Assembly (NCBI GenBank): GCA_024711145.1
Contig: JANJTJ010000043.1
Location: forward strand, 1-32,074
Origin: Balneolales bacterium
Lineage (GTDB): Bacteria > Bacteroidota > Rhodothermia > Balneolales > HLUCCA01
Length of the DNA: 32,074 bases
Reading direction: 5' to 3'
The notes beneath the pieces were generated by a model, which did not search any database, was not told the DNA's origin, and saw nothing but the letters and a program-made list of their open reading frames with translations. Position 1 is the first letter of the stretch. The number at the start of each line of letters is the position of its first letter. The position numbers and the translations under genes were made by a program. This document shows positions 23,266 to 31,986 of the stretch, piece by piece.

Positions 23266-26076
23266 ATGTCGATAGACGCAACGAAAAAACTGTTCCAAGT
23301 CGCGAAGGAGTTCAACGTATCCACGGGTACCATCGTGGATACATTGGCTCAGGCGGGCTACAAGATCCAACCTTCGCCTTCCACCAAGGTGGATGGCGAG
23401 ATGTACTCCGCCCTGGAGAAGGCACTCGGATCGGACAAAGCCCGCAACCGCGAACACGAACGTACCCGCAAGGAATACGAAGAGAAGCGCGAGCGCATCC
23501 AGCAGGGGCGCAACGAGATCGTCAACGTGAATCAGAACGACGATCTTCCATTGGCGCCTCTGGATCTGGAGCCGTTGCCGTTGCAACCGATCGAAACGCC
23601 TCCTCCGGCTCCCAAACCCAAGCCCGAGCCGAAACCCGAGCCGAAGCCGGAACCTGTGGTCGAAGCACCACCGGCCCCGGCACCGGCTCCGACGCCCGCT
23701 CCGGAACCCGAGCCCGTGCCGGCTCCCGAGCCCGCACCCGCACCGGTTGCGGAAGCACCCGCGGCACCTGAAACTCCTGCCGCTCCCGTAGCGGCCGCCG
23801 CTCCCGCCGCAGAACCCGAACCCGAGGTGATGCGGGTGTCGGCTCCGAAACTGCGTGGTCCCAACGTGTTGGGCCGCATCCAGATTCCCACGCCAGCCGC
23901 CGGTGCCGACAGCGCCGACCGCAAGAAGAAAAAGAAGAAGAAGGTTATCGTAACCGGCCGGACAGGCGCCACCGGTACTTCGGGTACCGAAGGTGGCGAT
24001 GCCTCCGCTCCGCGTTCGTCAACCCCGGGCATTCCACGCCGCCCCGTAGGCGCGGGCGGCCCGGGCCGTCCCGCCGGCACAACCGGTGGCGGAACGGCCG
24101 GCGCTTCCGCCAATGCCGCGAAAAAGAAGAAAGGCAAGAGCGACGGACCCGACGACCGTCAGGTCAACAACAAGATGCGCGAGACCATGGCCGCCCTCAA
24201 AGGCAGTGCCGGGGCCAAGCGCCGCAAGAAGATCCGCAAACAACGCCGCAGCGATTTCGAGGCCGGCCGAGCCGAAGCCGAAGAATTGGCACGCATGAGC
24301 GAGGGCATCATCGAGGTGACCGAGTTCATGACGGTGTCCGACCTGGCGTCTTCCATGGATATCTCGGCTTCCAAAGTGATTGCCGCCTGCATGGGCATGG
24401 GCATGTTCGTGTCCATCAACCAACGCCTCGACAAAGAGAAGATCGAACTGATCGCCGCCGAATTCGACCAGGAAATCGAATTCGTGGATGCCGAAATCCT
24501 CACCGAAGAATTGGCCGAGGAGGAGGACGACGAACAGGATCTGGTGCCTCGCGCTCCGGTCGTGACCGTCATGGGTCACGTGGATCACGGGAAAACCTCC
24601 CTGCTCGATTACATCCGCAAAGCCAAGGTGGCCGCTGGCGAAGCCGGCGGTATCACCCAGCACATCGGCGCTTATGCCGTAACCCTGGACGACGGCCGCA
24701 AAATCACCTTCCTGGATACGCCGGGTCACGAAGCGTTCACCGCCATGCGTGCCCGTGGTGCCCAAGCCACGGACATCGTCATTCTGGTGGTCGCCGCCGA
24801 CGACCAGGTGATGCCTCAGACGGTGGAAGCCATCAACCACGCCCAGGCGGCCCAGGTGCCGATCGTGGTGGCCCTCAACAAGATCGACAAACCCGAAGCC
24901 AACCCGGACCGCATCCGCCAGCAGCTTTCCGAGCACAACGTGATTGTGGAAGAATGGGGTGGCAAAGCCCAATGCGCCGAAGTATCGGCGCACAAGGGTA
25001 CCGGTATCGATGCCTTGCTTGAGAAAGTGCTCATCGAAGCCGAACTCATGGACCTGAAAGCCAGTGCCAAGCGCCGCGCTTCCGGTCTGGTGCTCGAAGC
25101 CAAGGTGGACAAAGGCAAAGGAACCGTTGCCAACGTGCTCATCCAGCGCGGTACCATCCGCGTGGGCGATCCGTTCGTGGCGGGCCCCGTGCATGGCCGC
25201 GTACGTTCCATGGAGAACGAGAAAGGCCAACGCATCACCGAAGCCGGTCCGTCCACGCCCATCCAGCTCACCGGGTTCGACGGCATTCCCCAAGCGGGCG
25301 ACAAACTGCTCATCACGGCCGATGAGAAAACCGCCAAGGAAATCGCCACCCAACGCCAGCAGCTCCGTCGCGAGCAGGATATGCGCCGCGTGAAACACAT
25401 CACGTTGGACGAAATCTCCCGCCGGTTGCGCGAAGGCGACGTCTCCGAACTCAACCTCATCATCAAGGGCGACGTGGACGGTTCCATCGAAGCCCTGTCG
25501 GGTTCGCTGCAGAAACTGGGCACCAACGAAGTGGTGGTCAACATCATCCACACCGGCATCGGTGCCATCTCCGAATCGGACGTGTTGCTGGCATCGGCAT
25601 CCAACGCCATCATCATCGGCTTCCAGGTACGGCCCACCGCCAACGCCCGCAAGCTGGCCGAGCGCGAGGAAATCGACATCCGCCTGTTCAGCATCATCTA
25701 CGACGCCATCGATGTGGTGCGCGACGCCCTCGAAGGCATGCTCTCGCCCGAACTCAACGACAAGATCCTGGGCTCGGTGGACGTGCGCGAAACGTTCAAA
25801 GTACCCAACGTGGGTACCATCGCCGGTTGCTATGTGACCGACGGCAAGATCGTGCGCGCCAACAAGATCCGTCTCATCCGCGACGGTATCGTGATTCACG
25901 ACGGCAACATCTCCTCGCTCAAGCGTTTCAAGGACGACGTCCGCGAAGTGGCCGCCGGCTACGAGTGCGGTATCGGCATCCAGAACTACAACGACATCCG
26001 CATCGGCGACGTGATCGAGAGCTACGAGATCACCGAAACCAAACGGAAGCTGGAAGCCCAAACCAGCCACCGCTGA
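23266..26076 (+). CDS. infB: Translation initiation factor IF-2
   Basis: The product is 936 residues. It is a GTPase that brings initiator tRNA to the ribosome. It has an N-terminal IF2N helix domain (KKLFQVAKEFNVSTGTIVDTLAQAGY, residues 7-32). A long low-complexity linker follows (about 105-290) with Pro/Ala/Glu repeats and a run of seven lysines (residues 220-226). The second IF2N subdomain covers about 340-410. The G domain has G1 GHVDHGKT (437-444), G3 DTPGHE (484-489) and G4 NKID (538-541), and domains II-IV follow. The linker resembles Bacteroidota IF-2 (KLRGPNVLGRIQIP). Long antisense frames across this gene are composition artefacts. rbfA follows after 4 nt. Confidence 0.97.
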   Translation: MSIDATKKLFQVAKEFNVSTGTIVDTLAQAGYKIQPSPSTKVDGEMYSALEKALGSDKARNREHERTRKEYEEKRERIQQGRNEIVNVNQNDDLPLAPLDLEPLPLQPIETPPPAPKPKPEPKPEPKPEPVVEAPPAPAPAPTPAPEPEPVPAPEPAPAPVAEAPAAPETPAAPVAAAAPAAEPEPEVMRVSAPKLRGPNVLGRIQIPTPAAGADSADRKKKKKKKVIVTGRTGATGTSGTEGGDASAPRSSTPGIPRRPVGAGGPGRPAGTTGGGTAGASANAAKKKKGKSDGPDDRQVNNKMRETMAALKGSAGAKRRKKIRKQRRSDFEAGRAEAEELARMSEGIIEVTEFMTVSDLASSMDISASKVIAACMGMGMFVSINQRLDKEKIELIAAEFDQEIEFVDAEILTEELAEEEDDEQDLVPRAPVVTVMGHVDHGKTSLLDYIRKAKVAAGEAGGITQHIGAYAVTLDDGRKITFLDTPGHEAFTAMRARGAQATDIVILVVAADDQVMPQTVEAINHAQAAQVPIVVALNKIDKPEANPDRIRQQLSEHNVIVEEWGGKAQCAEVSAHKGTGIDALLEKVLIEAELMDLKASAKRRASGLVLEAKVDKGKGTVANVLIQRGTIRVGDPFVAGPVHGRVRSMENEKGQRITEAGPSTPIQLTGFDGIPQAGDKLLITADEKTAKEIATQRQQLRREQDMRRVKHITLDEISRRLREGDVSELNLIIKGDVDGSIEALSGSLQKLGTNEVVVNIIHTGIGAISESDVLLASASNAIIIGFQVRPTANARKLAEREEIDIRLFSIIYDAIDVVRDALEGMLSPELNDKILGSVDVRETFKVPNVGTIAGCYVTDGKIVRANKIRLIRDGIVIHDGNISSLKRFKDDVREVAAGYECGIGIQNYNDIRIGDVIESYEITETKRKLEAQTSHR

Positions 26077-26080
26077 CCCC

Positions 26081-26428
26081 ATGGGACTCCGTACCGAAAA
26101 ATTGGGTGCCCAGATCAAACGCGATCTGGCACCCATTCTTCAACGTCTGCAAAACGGTACCATCATCACGATTACCGGCGTGCGTGTTACGGAAGACCTC
26201 TACACCGCGAAAGTGTATCTGAGCATTTTCGCCCCGGGTGGCGACACCAAACCGACCTTCGACCGCATCCAGGAGAAGAACACGGAAATCCGTACCGAGT
26301 TGGCCGCCCTCATCCGCCATCAGGTACGCAGGGTTCCCGAAATCCTGTTCTACCTCGACGATACCGCCGAATACGTGAACCGGATCGAAGAGCTCTTCAA
26401 GAAGATCCATAAGGACGATCCCACGTGA
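26081..26428 (+). CDS. rbfA: 30S ribosome-binding factor RbfA
   Basis: The product is 115 residues, normal for RbfA, a small KH-fold protein that acts late in 30S maturation. It begins MGLRTEKLGAQIKRDLAPIL (the usual N-terminal helix), followed by the strand ITGVRVTEDLYTAKVYLSIF and then RVPEILFYLDDTAEYVNRIEELFKKI, the family's C-terminal signature. It lies between infB and truB, its conserved position. Its stop overlaps the GTG start of truB (GTGA). Confidence 0.94.
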   Translation: MGLRTEKLGAQIKRDLAPILQRLQNGTIITITGVRVTEDLYTAKVYLSIFAPGGDTKPTFDRIQEKNTEIRTELAALIRHQVRRVPEILFYLDDTAEYVNRIEELFKKIHKDDPT

Positions 26429-27153
26429 TCGTCCTGGACCCCGCAGGTTTCGACGGGGTGTTTCCCCCGGCCGACCCCGGCTTCCTCATTCCCATCGACA
26501 AACCGGCCGGTTGGACCAGTTTCCGGGTGGTGGGAGCCGTCCGCAAGCTTACCGGTGTGAAAAAAGTGGGGCATGGCGGCACGCTGGATCCCATGGCCAC
26601 CGGGCTGCTGCTGCTTGCCGTCGGCAAAGCCACCAAACAGTTGGAAGGCTTGCTCACGGGCGACAAGGAGTATCTGGCCACCGTGGTGTTCGGCCATTCC
26701 ACCCCCAGTTACGACGCCGAAACCGAACCCGATGCGGAGGGTCCGGTGGCCCATCTGACGGCCGAAACCATCCGGACCATGCTGGAATCCCGGTTCACCG
26801 GAGAAATCCGCCAGCGGCCACCCATCTATTCCGCACTCAAGCAGAACGGCGTACCGCTCTACAGGAAAGCCCGGAAAGGGGAGAGTGCCGACATTCCCGA
26901 ACGCGACGTCCTCATCCGCGAGGCGGAGTTGCTCGACTGGAATCCGCCGGTAGCCCGCATCCGCGTGGCCTGCGGCAAAGGCACCTACATCCGCAGCCTG
27001 GCGCACGATCTGGGCATCGCCCTGGATACCCGCGCCCATCTGGGCGGGCTGGTGCGCACCGGCAGCGGCGTCTTCCGCTTGGAACAGGCCTTCTTCCTGC
27101 CCGAACTTGTCCGAAAAGCCGATCCGAATGGCAAAACCGGTTTACCTCGCTGA
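26425..27153 (+). CDS. truB: tRNA pseudouridine(55) synthase
   Basis: The product is 242 residues. It makes pseudouridine 55 in the T-loop of tRNAs. The start is GTG 26425 within the rbfA stop. Motifs are IDKPAGWTSF (24-33), catalytic Asp55 in GHGGTLDPMATG (49-60), DKEYLATVVFG near 80, IRQRPPIYSALKQNGVPLYRKARKG near 127, and VACGKGTYIRSLAHDLG near 180. The C-terminal PUA domain seen in E. coli TruB is absent, as in many Bacteroidota. It overlaps ribF by 26 nt. Confidence 0.95.
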   Translation: MIVLDPAGFDGVFPPADPGFLIPIDKPAGWTSFRVVGAVRKLTGVKKVGHGGTLDPMATGLLLLAVGKATKQLEGLLTGDKEYLATVVFGHSTPSYDAETEPDAEGPVAHLTAETIRTMLESRFTGEIRQRPPIYSALKQNGVPLYRKARKGESADIPERDVLIREAELLDWNPPVARIRVACGKGTYIRSLAHDLGIALDTRAHLGGLVRTGSGVFRLEQAFFLPELVRKADPNGKTGLPR

Positions 27154-28057
27154 CATCCGCCCCGATCCGTTGACCGTGCTCACCGTCGGTACCTTCGACG
27201 GGGTGCACGAAGGCCACAAAGTGCTCATCCGAAAGGTGGTGGATAAGGCCAGAAGCATCGGTGGTCGGGCCTTGGCCGTCACCTTCGACCCGCATCCGCG
27301 CGAAATCATACAGCCGGGCAGCGGCGGCATCCGACTGCTCACCGATGTGCACGAGCGGGCCGAACTGCTCGGTGCCTTGGGCATAGACGACATGGTCATC
27401 ATCCCGTTCACGCGGGATTTCTCCCTGGTCGAATTCGACGTGTTCGTACGCGACTACCTGTACGCCCGCATGGGAATCCACACGTTCGTTACCGGGTACG
27501 ACCACCATTTCGGAAGGGACCGGAAGGGTGGGGCCGAAGCCCTGCAGACCTTGGCCGACACCTTGGGATTCCGGCTCGAAATCGTGGACCGGCAGGAGAT
27601 CGAAGCCACCACCATCTCGTCAACGGCGGTCCGCAAAGCCCTGGAAGAACAGGGGGATGTGGAAACCGCCGGCCGGTTCCTGGGGCGCCCGTACCGGTTG
27701 TCGGGCCTGGTGGTCCATGGCGACAAACGGGGCCGCACCATCGGTTTTCCCACCGCCAACCTGCGCATCGAAGACACCCGCAAGGCCATTCCGCTGAACG
27801 GGGTGTACAAGGTCCGGGTGGATGCCGACGGCAAATCCTGGCCGGGCATGATGAACATCGGCACGCGCCCCACCTTTTCCGAAGCCATGGGGCGCACCTT
27901 GGAGACCCACCTGATCGGATTCGACGGCGATCTGTACGGCCGGCGGCTCACCCTCCATTTCCTTCGCCGGGTGCGCGAAGAACGCACCTTCAGCGGGGTG
28001 GAGGCCCTCCGGGCGCAGTTGGAAGAGGACCGCAAGGTTTGTTCCTTGCCCGATTAA
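27128..28057 (+). CDS. ribF: Bifunctional riboflavin kinase / FAD synthetase
   Basis: The product is 309 residues, the usual RibF length. It phosphorylates riboflavin to FMN and adenylylates FMN to FAD. The N-terminal nucleotidyltransferase domain has TVGTFDGVHEGHKVLI (the GxxxGxHxGH-type motif), AVTFDPHPREI, TGYDHHFGRDRKGG and ISSTAVRKAL. The C-terminal kinase domain has VVHGDKRGRTIGFPTANL and PLNGVYKVRV. The ATG at 27128 was chosen; an in-frame TTG at 27107 would add seven residues not typical of the family. The promoter for rpsO lies across its last codons. Confidence 0.96.
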   Translation: MAKPVYLADIRPDPLTVLTVGTFDGVHEGHKVLIRKVVDKARSIGGRALAVTFDPHPREIIQPGSGGIRLLTDVHERAELLGALGIDDMVIIPFTRDFSLVEFDVFVRDYLYARMGIHTFVTGYDHHFGRDRKGGAEALQTLADTLGFRLEIVDRQEIEATTISSTAVRKALEEQGDVETAGRFLGRPYRLSGLVVHGDKRGRTIGFPTANLRIEDTRKAIPLNGVYKVRVDADGKSWPGMMNIGTRPTFSEAMGRTLETHLIGFDGDLYGRRLTLHFLRRVREERTFSGVEALRAQLEEDRKVCSLPD

Positions 28058-28069
28058 CCCCTATCTTTC
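28039..28069 (+). promoter_or_regulatory. Second Bacteroidota-type promoter, for rpsO
   Basis: TTG (28039-28041), exactly 20 nt, then TATCTTTC (28062-28069), which differs from TAnnTTTG only in the last base. It lies across the ribF 3' end and would start a transcript near 28074, about 59 nt before the rpsO ATG. It would let rpsO be made independently of the upstream operon. Confidence 0.6.
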
Positions 28070-28095
28070 GAATCTGTAACTGAACCATCCATCTA

Positions 28096-28119
28096 CTTTG
28101 GCATTGTGCTGATCCAAAG
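28096..28119 (+). promoter_or_regulatory. Stem-loop in the rpsO leader
   Basis: CTTTGG (28096-28101) pairs with CCAAAG (28114-28119) around a 12-nt loop. Directly downstream is GGAG (28121-28124), a Shine-Dalgarno-like sequence 8 nt before the ATG. S15 is known to repress its own mRNA through leader structures in several bacteria, using unrelated folds. A similar role here is inference. Confidence 0.4.
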
Positions 28120-28132
28120 CGGAGACCATTCC

Positions 28133-28402
28133 ATGCAATTCACCACCGAAGAGAAGAAGGCCGTATTCGAGAAATACGGTTCCAGCGCGAGCGACACCGG
28201 CTCCGTAAAAGGCCAGATCGCGTTGTTCACGAACCGCATCAATCACCTTACGGACCACCTCAAGGAACATAAGAAAGACTTTTCGACCCGTTTGGGTCTG
28301 TTGAAACTGGTAGGCAAACGCCGCCGGTTGTTGAACTACCTGATGAAGAAAGACATCGAAGCCTACCGGGTTTTGATCGCCGAACTCGGCATCCGGAAGT
28401 AA
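28133..28402 (+). CDS. rpsO: 30S ribosomal protein S15
   Basis: The product is 89 residues, the same length as E. coli S15. It binds 16S rRNA in the central domain early in 30S assembly. It has the family blocks YGSSASDTGSVKGQIALFTNRI (17-38), NHLTDHLKEHKKDFSTRLGL (39-58) and LVGKRRRLLNYLMKKD (60-75). The ATG at 28133 gives the canonical N-terminus; an upstream in-frame TTG at 28106 is not needed. It is preceded by its own promoter and followed by a strong terminator, so it can be a separate transcript between ribF and pnp. Confidence 0.97.
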   Translation: MQFTTEEKKAVFEKYGSSASDTGSVKGQIALFTNRINHLTDHLKEHKKDFSTRLGLLKLVGKRRRLLNYLMKKDIEAYRVLIAELGIRK

Positions 28403-28412
28403 CACCCCCACG

Positions 28413-28442
28413 AAAGGCACGGGACACCCCCGTGCCTTTTTT
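28413..28442 (+). terminator. Strong intrinsic terminator after rpsO
   Basis: AAAGGCACGGG (28413-28423) pairs exactly with CCCGTGCCTTT (28429-28439) around a 5-nt loop (ACACC). Ts continue to 28442. It is the clearest terminator in the window and separates rpsO from pnp. Confidence 0.9.
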
Positions 28443-28463
28443 CCATCCCGTGCCCGGAAGAGT

Positions 28464-28507
28464 TGATCAGCCGGTGCAGGCCCGTTCCGCCCCGGATCGG
28501 CTCATCA
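28464..28507 (+). promoter_or_regulatory. Stem-loop in the pnp leader
   Basis: TGATCAGCCG (28464-28473) pairs with CGGCTCATCA (28498-28507), nine of ten pairs with one C-C mismatch, around a 24-nt loop. It lies 45 nt before the pnp ATG. In E. coli, PNPase represses its own mRNA through an RNase III-cut leader stem; an analogous role here is inference. I found no convincing promoter between the rpsO terminator and pnp. Confidence 0.4.
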
Positions 28508-28552
28508 TCTCTTCCATACGCACGTGACATCTACACGCAAGACACACGTACT

Positions 28553-30652
28553 ATGAAAGCAGATTTCCGCAGCGTTGAATTCGCACCGGGCAAAGTTCTC
28601 TCCATCGAGACGAACCGCCTGGCCAAACAGGCCCACGGGGCCGTAATCGCCCGTATGGGCGACACCATGGTGCTGGCCACCGTGGTAGGCGCAAGCCAAC
28701 CCAAACCCGGGCAGGATTTTTTCCCGCTATCGGTCGAATACCGTGAGAACTACGCCGCCGGTGGCAAATTCCCCGGTGGGTACATCAAACGCGAAGGGCG
28801 CCCTTCCGAAAAAGAGATTCTCTCGGCCCGTCTGATCGACCGGGTGATCCGCCCGCTCTTCCCCGACACCTACTTCAACGAAGTGCAGGTGTATGTGCAG
28901 GTCATTTCCTCCGACAGCCAGAACGATGCCGATGTGCTCGGCGGTACGGCGGTTTCCACGGCCCTCACCCTTTCCGACATCCCCTTCGACAACCCGATGG
29001 CCGAAGTGCGCATCGGTCGGGTGGACGGCCAATTCATCGTGAACCCCACGGTGGATGACCTCAAAGTCTCCGACATCGACATGGTGATCGGTGGCACGAA
29101 AGATTCCATCGTGATGGTGGAAGGCGAAATGAACGAGATCTCCGAGAAGGAGATGGTCGATGCCATCCGCGTGGCCCACGAAGCCATCGTGAAGTTGGTC
29201 GATTTCCAAGTGGCCCTCCGCGCCGAGTTCGGCAAAGAGAAGCGCGTGTTCGAAACCGACGATTCGAACGCCGACCTGATGGCGGCCATCAAAGCCGTGA
29301 TCGGGGACCGTTTCACGACCGAATCGAAAGCCGGGCATACCAAAAAAGCCTATTCCAACGCCATCAAGGCCATTGTGGAAGAGGTCCAGGAGAAACTGGC
29401 CGAATCGCATCCCGACCAATCCGACCTGATCGACGAACTCTGCCACGAGTATCAGCGCGAAGTGCTCCGCGACCTGATCCTGCTCGAAAAACACCGCATC
29501 GACGGCCGCAAACCCGACGAGATCCGCCCGATCTGGACGGAAGTCGGGTACCTGCCCCGCACGCACGGTTCGGCCATCTTCACCCGTGGCGAAACCCAGG
29601 CCTTGGTGAGTGTGACCCTCGGCACCAAACGCGACGAGCAAGCCATCGACACCCTGTTCGACGCGGCACCCAAGCGGTTCATGCTCAACTACAACTTCCC
29701 CCCGTTCTCGGTAGGCGAAGTGAAACCCATGCGTGGCGTAAGCCGCCGCGAGATCGGGCACGGCAACCTGGCCGAGCGCGCCCTCAAGCGCATGCTGCCC
29801 AGCGCCGAAGAATTCGGCTACACCATCCGGATTGTCTCGGACATCCTGGAATCGAACGGTTCCAGCTCCATGGCATCGGTTTGCGGTGGGTCCCTGGCCC
29901 TCATGGATGCCGGCGTACCCATCCGGAAAGCCGTGGCCGGCGTGGCCATGGGCATGATCGTGGGTCATGGCAAAACCGTGGTACTCACCGACATCCAGGG
30001 TGAGGAAGACCATTTCGGCGACATGGACTTCAAAGTGACCGGTACGGCCGACGGCATCACCGCCTGCCAGATGGACATCAAGGTGAAGGGCATCGATTTC
30101 AACGTGCTCGAAGAAGCCCTGATGGAAGCCAAAAAAGGCCGCATGCACATCCTGGAGAAAATGGCGCAAACCATCTCCACGCCCCGTGCCGAAATCTCGA
30201 AATACGCTCCCAGCTTCCGTCGCATGGAGATCATGGCCGACCAGATCGGTGCGGTCATCGGGCCTGGCGGGAAAGTCATCCAAGGCATCCAGCGCGAAAC
30301 GGGTACCGAGATCAACATCGAGGAAGTGGGCGGAAAAGGCATCATCACCATCGCCGCATTCGATGGGGAAGCCGCCGAAGCCGCTGTGGCCCGCATCAAG
30401 GCCATCACCGGCCAGCTCGACGAGGGCGCCACGTTCATGGGCACGGTCCGCTCCATCAAGGAGTTCGGTGCTTTCGTGGAAATCGTCCCCGGCCGCGACG
30501 GCTTGCTGCACATCTCCGAGATCGACCACAAACGCATCAACCGCGTCGAGGACGTCCTCAAAGAGGGCGACAAGATCGAGGTGGTATTGCTGAAAGTGGA
30601 AGCCGGCGGCAAGTTGCGCCTGTCCCGTAAGGCATTGCTTCCCAAAGAATAA
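28553..30652 (+). CDS. pnp: Polyribonucleotide nucleotidyltransferase (PNPase)
   Basis: The product is 699 residues, the usual PNPase length. It is a phosphorolytic 3'-5' exoribonuclease in mRNA decay. The ATG at 28553 (MKADFRSVEFAPGKVLSIET) was chosen; the frame is open upstream to 28463 but without family similarity. It has a first RNase PH-like domain (MVLATVVGASQPKPGQDFFPLSVEYRENYAAGG), a central helical domain (about 235-320), and a second RNase PH domain (LPRTHGSAIFTRGETQALVSVTLGT; DIQGEEDHFGDMDFKVTGT). Then come KH (IGAVIGPGGKVIQGIQRETG near 560) and S1 (FMGTVRSIKEFGAFVEI near 630). It follows rpsO as in most bacteria. Confidence 0.97.
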   Translation: MKADFRSVEFAPGKVLSIETNRLAKQAHGAVIARMGDTMVLATVVGASQPKPGQDFFPLSVEYRENYAAGGKFPGGYIKREGRPSEKEILSARLIDRVIRPLFPDTYFNEVQVYVQVISSDSQNDADVLGGTAVSTALTLSDIPFDNPMAEVRIGRVDGQFIVNPTVDDLKVSDIDMVIGGTKDSIVMVEGEMNEISEKEMVDAIRVAHEAIVKLVDFQVALRAEFGKEKRVFETDDSNADLMAAIKAVIGDRFTTESKAGHTKKAYSNAIKAIVEEVQEKLAESHPDQSDLIDELCHEYQREVLRDLILLEKHRIDGRKPDEIRPIWTEVGYLPRTHGSAIFTRGETQALVSVTLGTKRDEQAIDTLFDAAPKRFMLNYNFPPFSVGEVKPMRGVSRREIGHGNLAERALKRMLPSAEEFGYTIRIVSDILESNGSSSMASVCGGSLALMDAGVPIRKAVAGVAMGMIVGHGKTVVLTDIQGEEDHFGDMDFKVTGTADGITACQMDIKVKGIDFNVLEEALMEAKKGRMHILEKMAQTISTPRAEISKYAPSFRRMEIMADQIGAVIGPGGKVIQGIQRETGTEINIEEVGGKGIITIAAFDGEAAEAAVARIKAITGQLDEGATFMGTVRSIKEFGAFVEIVPGRDGLLHISEIDHKRINRVEDVLKEGDKIEVVLLKVEAGGKLRLSRKALLPKE

Positions 30653-30680
30653 ACGGCTTCCACCTGAAGCCTGATTTTGG

Positions 30681-30710
30681 ACGGGCCGTCTCCGCAAGGG
30701 GATGGCCCGT
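30681..30710 (+). terminator. Hairpin terminator after pnp, GCAA tetraloop
   Basis: ACGGGCCGTCTCC (30681-30693) pairs with GGGGATGGCCCGT (30698-30710): 13 pairs, two of them G-U, closed by a GCAA loop of the GNRA type. The following T-tract is interrupted (TTCCGTTTCC), so termination may be partial. The stem may also protect the pnp mRNA 3' end. Confidence 0.65.
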
Positions 30711-30738
30711 TTCCGTTTCCACCGTATTTTCACACCCT

Positions 30739-31986
30739 ATGCATTCCCATGAACCGGAGACCGTACAACGGTCCCTGTTGGACGGCGGCCTGAAGGTCGT
30801 CACCGAGCGTATCGATACCGTGCGCAGCCTTTCGGTTGGCATCTGGGTGAAGACGGGTTCCCGTCATGAAACCCCCGCCCAGGCCGGCATCACCCATTTT
30901 CTGGAACACATGCTGTTCAAAGGCACCGACACCCGCTCGGCCTTGGACATCGCCCTTTCCATGGAAGCCGTAGGCGGATACCTCAACGCCTTCACCTCCA
31001 ACGAGCACACCTGCTACTACGCCCGTTGCCTGGATACCGAGCTCGATTCGGCCCTGGATGTCCTAACCGACATGGTGCTGCACCCCTCGTTCCCGACCGA
31101 TGAGATCGAAAAGGAGAAGAAGGTGGTGATCGAGGAGATGAAGATGTACCGCGATTCGCCCGACGATTACGTCTTCGAGGAGTTCACCCGGCAGATCTTC
31201 GAACCGCACCCGTTGGGAAGGCCCATCATCGGGTCCGAAACCACCGTTTCCGCCTTCACCCGTGACGACCTGTTCGCCTACATGCGCGACCAGTACGAGC
31301 CGGGCAACCTCATCGTGAGTGTGGCCGGCAATACCACGCACGAGCAGGTGCTGCACCGTGTGCAGGCCGCTTTCGATCGGAAATGGGAGGGAAGCGCCCG
31401 TGCCGACACCACCCCGTTCCCCGGGTATGAGGTCACGCATCGCACCCTCACCAAAGCCATCGAACAGACGCACCTGGTCATGGGGCGCCGTGCCCTGTCG
31501 AACGACGACCCGCGCCGCTACGCCCTGCTGTTGGCCAACACCGTGCTCGGTGGCGGCATGAGCTCCCGCCTGCACCAGAACATCCGGGAGAAATACGGCT
31601 ACTGCTATGCCGTGAACACCTTCCACCAGGCGTACATGGATAGCGGCATGTTCGGCGTGTATGTGGGCACCGATGCCGAATACGCCGACCACGTGCGCCA
31701 GCTGGTGAACACCGAATTCGACCGGGTCCGCCAGGACCGCATCGGCGACAAAGAGCTGCAGGATGCGAAAACCCAGCTCAAGGGCAAATTGCTCATGGCC
31801 CAGGAGAGCATGAGCACCCGAATGACCCGCCTGGCCAAATGCGAGATCTTCTACGACCGGTATGTTCCGCTCGATGAACTCGTGGAGCAGATCAACGCCG
31901 TTTCCGGCGACGATGTGCGCGATTTCAGCGGCGATTTCTTCGAACCAACCCAGTATTCCTCGACCCTGTTGACCCCGGAATCATGA
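30739..31986 (+). CDS. M16-family zinc metallopeptidase (processing-peptidase-like)
   Basis: The product is 415 residues, the size of single-unit M16B peptidases. The inverted zinc motif H-x2-E-H is at 53-57 (ITHFLEHMLFKGT), with the third ligand Glu near 132 in VVIEEMKMYRDSPDDYVFEE. The C-terminal half carries NTVLGGGMSSRLHQNIREKYGYCYAV, the usual Arg/Tyr substrate block of mitochondrial processing peptidase-like members. There is no signal peptide, so it is probably cytoplasmic. A location directly after pnp is widely seen for this family. Its stop overlaps the next start (ATGA). Confidence 0.94.
   Translation: MHSHEPETVQRSLLDGGLKVVTERIDTVRSLSVGIWVKTGSRHETPAQAGITHFLEHMLFKGTDTRSALDIALSMEAVGGYLNAFTSNEHTCYYARCLDTELDSALDVLTDMVLHPSFPTDEIEKEKKVVIEEMKMYRDSPDDYVFEEFTRQIFEPHPLGRPIIGSETTVSAFTRDDLFAYMRDQYEPGNLIVSVAGNTTHEQVLHRVQAAFDRKWEGSARADTTPFPGYEVTHRTLTKAIEQTHLVMGRRALSNDDPRRYALLLANTVLGGGMSSRLHQNIREKYGYCYAVNTFHQAYMDSGMFGVYVGTDAEYADHVRQLVNTEFDRVRQDRIGDKELQDAKTQLKGKLLMAQESMSTRMTRLAKCEIFYDRYVPLDELVEQINAVSGDDVRDFSGDFFEPTQYSSTLLTPES

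Noticed and set aside
24019-26136. Minus-strand open frame of 705 codons across infB
   Set aside because: Composition artefact opposite a well-conserved IF-2 gene; no recognisable domains.
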